Shown here piece after piece: positions 38,603-42,095 of a stretch of 42,095 nucleotides of DNA; positions within the stretch are counted from its first letter, which is position 1; the number at the start of each line of letters is the position of its first letter. Origin of the DNA: an uncultured Bacteroidota bacterium (GTDB lineage Bacteria > Bacteroidota > Bacteroidia > Chitinophagales > Chitinophagaceae); NCBI GenBank assembly GCA_903875055.1, contig CAIQUX010000259.1:1-42095 (forward strand), written 5' to 3'. The notes below the pieces were generated by a model that made no database searches, was not told the origin of the DNA, and saw only the letters and a program-made list of their open reading frames with translations. The translations under genes were made by a program, and so were the position numbers.

Positions 38603-41600
38603 TTATGGATGTGCGCAAAAAACAAAATTGCTGATATTAGTTTCCAGTACCGGTGTATCCAGTAAATCAACATTACCGTCTCCATTGAGATCAGTTGGAT
38701 AATACCCAAAACTAAAATTTCCAATAGCTGTCTCCAAAAACGGCGTATCCAACAAATCGATATTCTGATCAACATTCAAATCGCCTGAATAGATCGCCCA
38801 TGCACCATTGCTAAGTTGCACCTGATTGGCTCCATAAGCCTGAGAATTGGAGGTACTGAAATTGTAACTAACCGGTGATGTACTCATTATTACCGGCACT
38901 GCTGACCAAGTCTCCAAGGCATTACGATGTTTCAACACAATATAATATGAACCAGTAATAAATGGGAAAGTACAGGTAGCTATTCCATTCGTATTCATGA
39001 TAGTTTTTGTCGAATAACTGACAGCATATGGCGCAACTGAATTGTGCAACTCAACCATCATTGAGTCACATGCACCCGGAACAGAAGCTATACCCTGATT
39101 AGCAAGAACTGGCAGCATGGCTCCGGTACCATCCCAATAACCTTGTATAAAGCAGGTCAGATTAAGTATCGTATTCACAGGACAAACATCGGTTGTCTTG
39201 ATGCTAGTGGTGACAGAACCTGTGATCGTATTATATCCTTCCGAGACAACATAATAAGTGCCAGCCGCTAAGGTCGTTGAAATAGAAGCCGACAGACCCG
39301 TGCAAAGTGGTCCGTTATCATCATCAAACGCAATTTGTGATCCGGTGCTGTTTAATAGATGCATATAGGTATCCCATCCTGAACCGCAATGACTGATCTG
39401 CACTGTGGCAGAAGAAGCCAAGCTAAACCGATACCAAACATCAGGTGAAGGCTGATTATTGGCGCCTGTGTAACTATTGCTGAAACAATTTTGCAACGTA
39501 TTGGTTTGTGTATTCACAAACGGAGATGTTGAGCAAGGGACTTGTCCGACCTCAATCGGATTGGCCATAGTAGCTCCGGGAACTGTTGAACAAATCTGTA
39601 AGGTTGTGAATGTAAAAGGACCTGTCCAACTGCTAAGTCCGCTACCCGACGAGGTGCAGTTGGCGGCCACCCAATATTCGTACGTAGTATTCGGTGTGAG
39701 GCCATTCACCACCAAGGGATTACTTACATTCGGATTTGACCCGACTCCTGTCGGTGCTCCTCCTCCCGGTGTAGTAATATGAACATTCCAAAGTGTTTCA
39801 ATACATCCTGCTGTCCAACCCAATGTCGCACCCGTAGAAGTCAAGGCAGTGGCTGTCTGTGCCGAAGGTTGAGAACATCCGACTGATGGCAGTATGGTAA
39901 TCGTATAATCTTCGGTTTCACCATAATTATTCTGATAAATACATGGATCAATACCAGGCCCCGCTACATTATACATACAACGCACCCTAAGTCTGTGTAA
40001 CCCTAGGCTTGCATTACAGGAAATAGCAACAGGAATGATAGCCGACGAACCGAGCACACCTACCGTACCGCTTCCAGTAACAACGGCGGTTGTATTACCA
40101 ATGGCTTCAGTGGTAGAAAAAATACCGTCATTATTATAATCGATCCAGGCTTTATATCCCTCACCATATTGACCGGCAAAAACGGTCAGGCTATAAGTAG
40201 ATCCCGCATGCAATGAAGTCGTGAGTAAAGGATTGGTGCTATAACTGTAATCCGAATAACCCAACAAGCCGCCAGCACATCCGGTGCCTGAATTATTATC
40301 CAGTGTATTTAGTTTCACACGGGCGATCACATCACCATCGAGACATCCTGAATTGGAGGTGGTTCCATACACCGGTACGCAATAGCAAACTACTGTACCC
40401 ACACTCATCGTGATGGCATTCGATGTTGCTGAAGTAGAAGCCAAACAAGCCAGATTTGAAACCATATTGCAGGTAACGATTTGTCCGTTTGTAAGATTTG
40501 AAGAAGTAAACGTCGGGCTGTTAGTGCCTGCAATAACACCATCTATTTTCCATTGATATACAGGTGCCGAACCAGGATTGCTTGGCGTAGCTGTGAAAGT
40601 GACATTGACACCCGGACAAGACGGATTGGTACCTGTTGTGATCGCAATCGAAACAGCAGGGACACTATTGGCCGGAATGACGTTCACGACTATAGGACTT
40701 GAGGAAGTAATAGCACTTCCGCAATCTGTTGACACGCTATAGGCGCCGGATGTATGTACGACAATGGATTGTGTGGTGGCTCCGGTTGACCACAAATAAT
40801 TGGCAGCAATGTTTGCTGAAAGGATGACACTGTCGCCCTGGCAAAATGTGGTTGTTCCGCTTGGTGTGATGACCGGAGAGGCATTTTGCTGTGTCAAGGT
40901 AATCGGTACCGCTACCCAGTTATTCGTTTCATCACTTTCAAGGAAATTGTCATTAGGATCGGTAATCGAAACGATGTAATACGTTCCGTTGCATACATTC
41001 ACTAAAGGTATTGGATCATTTAATCCGATACTGTACACGTCATAGTTTCCTGAATAGATCCCTTGTGTCAATCCGCATCCGGTATGAAATCCAAGATTCT
41101 GATTGGGAATATTCGTGATCGTATTGCCATTCATATCTTTACATTGTCCTACATTACCCGGACAGGTTCCGAGGTTGATCAGACAAAAACTTTGCTTGGC
41201 TCCCATACCAATGACAGGCCAAGTAGTAGCATCAGGATTGGAAGTAGCCGCACGCAATGTATAGTTCGCAAAATTATCGACATGAAGATGTCCATGAGCC
41301 GGATGATAAGTCATGACACCTGCAAAACGATCATAAAAACTTAAGGTATCCGTGCCTGGTACTTTTTGATAAATACGCTGCTTGATCACATGATGTAGTT
41401 GTTCTCCTGAAGGGCAAGTCGTGGTACAAGGCACATGGGTGGTGCCGCAAAAACATGAGTCGATACCAAAAATTTCCATCGGGCCATAACCGATATTCGG
41501 AGTTGCATTCGATATATATAAAGCACCAGGCACTTCGTTGTGATTCAATAAGATTTCTTTGGCAGAGGAAATCATATCAGGTAACAAATCACAACCGGCG

Positions 41601-42095
41601 GCTCCACCCGGACAAACACAAGTTGGACAAACATAGGTGCCTGTCGGAATCACGCTGGTGCTGCTTCCATTATATTGCGGGGGATTATTGGTGAATTCGA
41701 TACTCGCATTATGAACAGAACCTGTATCTCCTGCCGCCACATCCTGCACAATCAGATACCAGGTACCGTTAGGGTTCATGCCATTATTTAAAAGACTTGT
41801 ATGCTCGAAGGGCTGAAACAATCCATTATAAGGGGCTGTCGTATTGCTGAATAATGTACCGTCTACACCGACACAGGTGCCACTGAAATTATCGCCACCT
41901 CCACCAATACCCTGAATGAGCGTGACCGAATCACCGTTAGGAGCCACAATACGAATCACCAAATCTCCATCGTAGGTATGTGTGATTGTGGTACAGATAT
42001 GCGCCAATCCGAAGGTGGTATCGATTGAATTCGGCAAACCGCTGACAACAATCGGTATTGAATCTCTATGAAAATCAAGAATAGTAGCGTTTCCA
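38603..42095 (-). CDS. large secreted multidomain protein (partial at window edge): P-domain, lysyl-oxidase-like/CARDB, Ig-like, GEVED, FN3, C-terminal duplicated calcium-binding dockerin-like module
   Basis: Frame stays open from 42037 to the edge (GNATILDFHRDSIPIVVSG). P-domain: ITHTYDGDLVIRIVAPNGDSVTLI...GTWYLIVQDVAAGDTGSVHNASIEF. LOX-like: MTYHPAHGHLHVDNFANYTLR...GAKQSFCLINLGTC. GEVED: GYKAWIDYNNDGIFSTTEAI...NNYGETEDYTITI. FN3-like and a dockerin-like tail. Confidence 0.9.
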   Translation of the reverse strand, partial: GNATILDFHRDSIPIVVSGLPNSIDTTFGLAHICTTITHTYDGDLVIRIVAPNGDSVTLIQGIGGGGDNFSGTCVGVDGTLFSNTTAPYNGLFQPFEHTSLLNNGMNPNGTWYLIVQDVAAGDTGSVHNASIEFTNNPPQYNGSSTSVIPTGTYVCPTCVCPGGAAGCDLLPDMISSAKEILLNHNEVPGALYISNATPNIGYGPMEIFGIDSCFCGTTHVPCTTTCPSGEQLHHVIKQRIYQKVPGTDTLSFYDRFAGVMTYHPAHGHLHVDNFANYTLRAATSNPDATTWPVIGMGAKQSFCLINLGTCPGNVGQCKDMNGNTITNIPNQNLGFHTGCGLTQGIYSGNYDVYSIGLNDPIPLVNVCNGTYYIVSITDPNDNFLESDETNNWVAVPITLTQQNASPVITPSGTTTFCQGDSVILSANIAANYLWSTGATTQSIVVHTSGAYSVSTDCGSAITSSSPIVVNVIPANSVPAVSIAITTGTNPSCPGVNVTFTATPSNPGSAPVYQWKIDGVIAGTNSPTFTSSNLTNGQIVTCNMVSNLACLASTSATSNAITMSVGTVVCYCVPVYGTTSNSGCLDGDVIARVKLNTLDNNSGTGCAGGLLGYSDYSYSTNPLLTTSLHAGSTYSLTVFAGQYGEGYKAWIDYNNDGIFSTTEAIGNTTAVVTGSGTVGVLGSSAIIPVAISCNASLGLHRLRVRCMYNVAGPGIDPCIYQNNYGETEDYTITILPSVGCSQPSAQTATALTSTGATLGWTAGCIETLWNVHITTPGGGAPTGVGSNPNVSNPLVVNGLTPNTTYEYWVAANCTSSGSGLSSWTGPFTFTTLQICSTVPGATMANPIEVGQVPCSTSPFVNTQTNTLQNCFSNSYTGANNQPSPDVWYRFSLASSATVQISHCGSGWDTYMHLLNSTGSQIAFDDDNGPLCTGLSASISTTLAAGTYYVVSEGYNTITGSVTTSIKTTDVCPVNTILNLTCFIQGYWDGTGAMLPVLANQGIASVPGACDSMMVELHNSVAPYAVSYSTKTIMNTNGIATCTFPFITGSYYIVLKHRNALETWSAVPVIMSTSPVSYNFSTSNSQAYGANQVQLSNGAWAIYSGDLNVDQNIDLLDTPFLETAIGNFSFGYYPTDLNGDGNVDLLDTPVLETNISNFVFCAHP

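Overview
The window is chromosomal DNA from a Bacteroidota bacterium (Chitinophaga/Cytophaga-like). Evidence for this is T9SS sorting domains, TAnnTTTG-type -7 elements, LytS/LytTR signalling and a CcoN-CcoO fusion. Main blocks, left to right: (i) a partial hypothetical protein; (ii) a cbb3-type cytochrome oxidase operon (ccoS, ccoNO, ccoQ-like, ccoP, ccoG, fixH/ccoH, TauE/SafE-like); (iii) about 1 kb of decayed, non-coding-looking DNA with an IS/MITE-like inverted repeat; (iv) a tight minus-strand operon of ECF-like sigma factor, inner-membrane anti-sigma-like protein fused to a C-terminal outer-membrane barrel, and PKD lipoprotein; (v) housekeeping genes ffh, purC, carA and a heptose-7-P kinase; (vi) a polyphosphate polymerase (VTC)/DUF4956 pair; (vii) a DUF5777/YceI/OB-fold/cytochrome c/LytTR/Reg_prop kinase/YceI block; (viii) two divergent CotH-kinase-family secreted proteins with different T9SS sorting domains; (ix) alpha/beta hydrolase, CrtI-like oxidoreductase, patatin, miaB, lolA and an ABC transporter; (x) a large partial secreted protein containing a lysyl-oxidase-like domain. 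The best candidates for new biology are the lysyl-oxidase-like domain with its copper and LTQ residues apparently retained, the divergent CotH kinase/putative pseudokinase pair near a polyphosphate polymerase, and the single-polypeptide trans-envelope anti-sigma/barrel protein. Domain calls come from motif recognition by eye; no searches were run.
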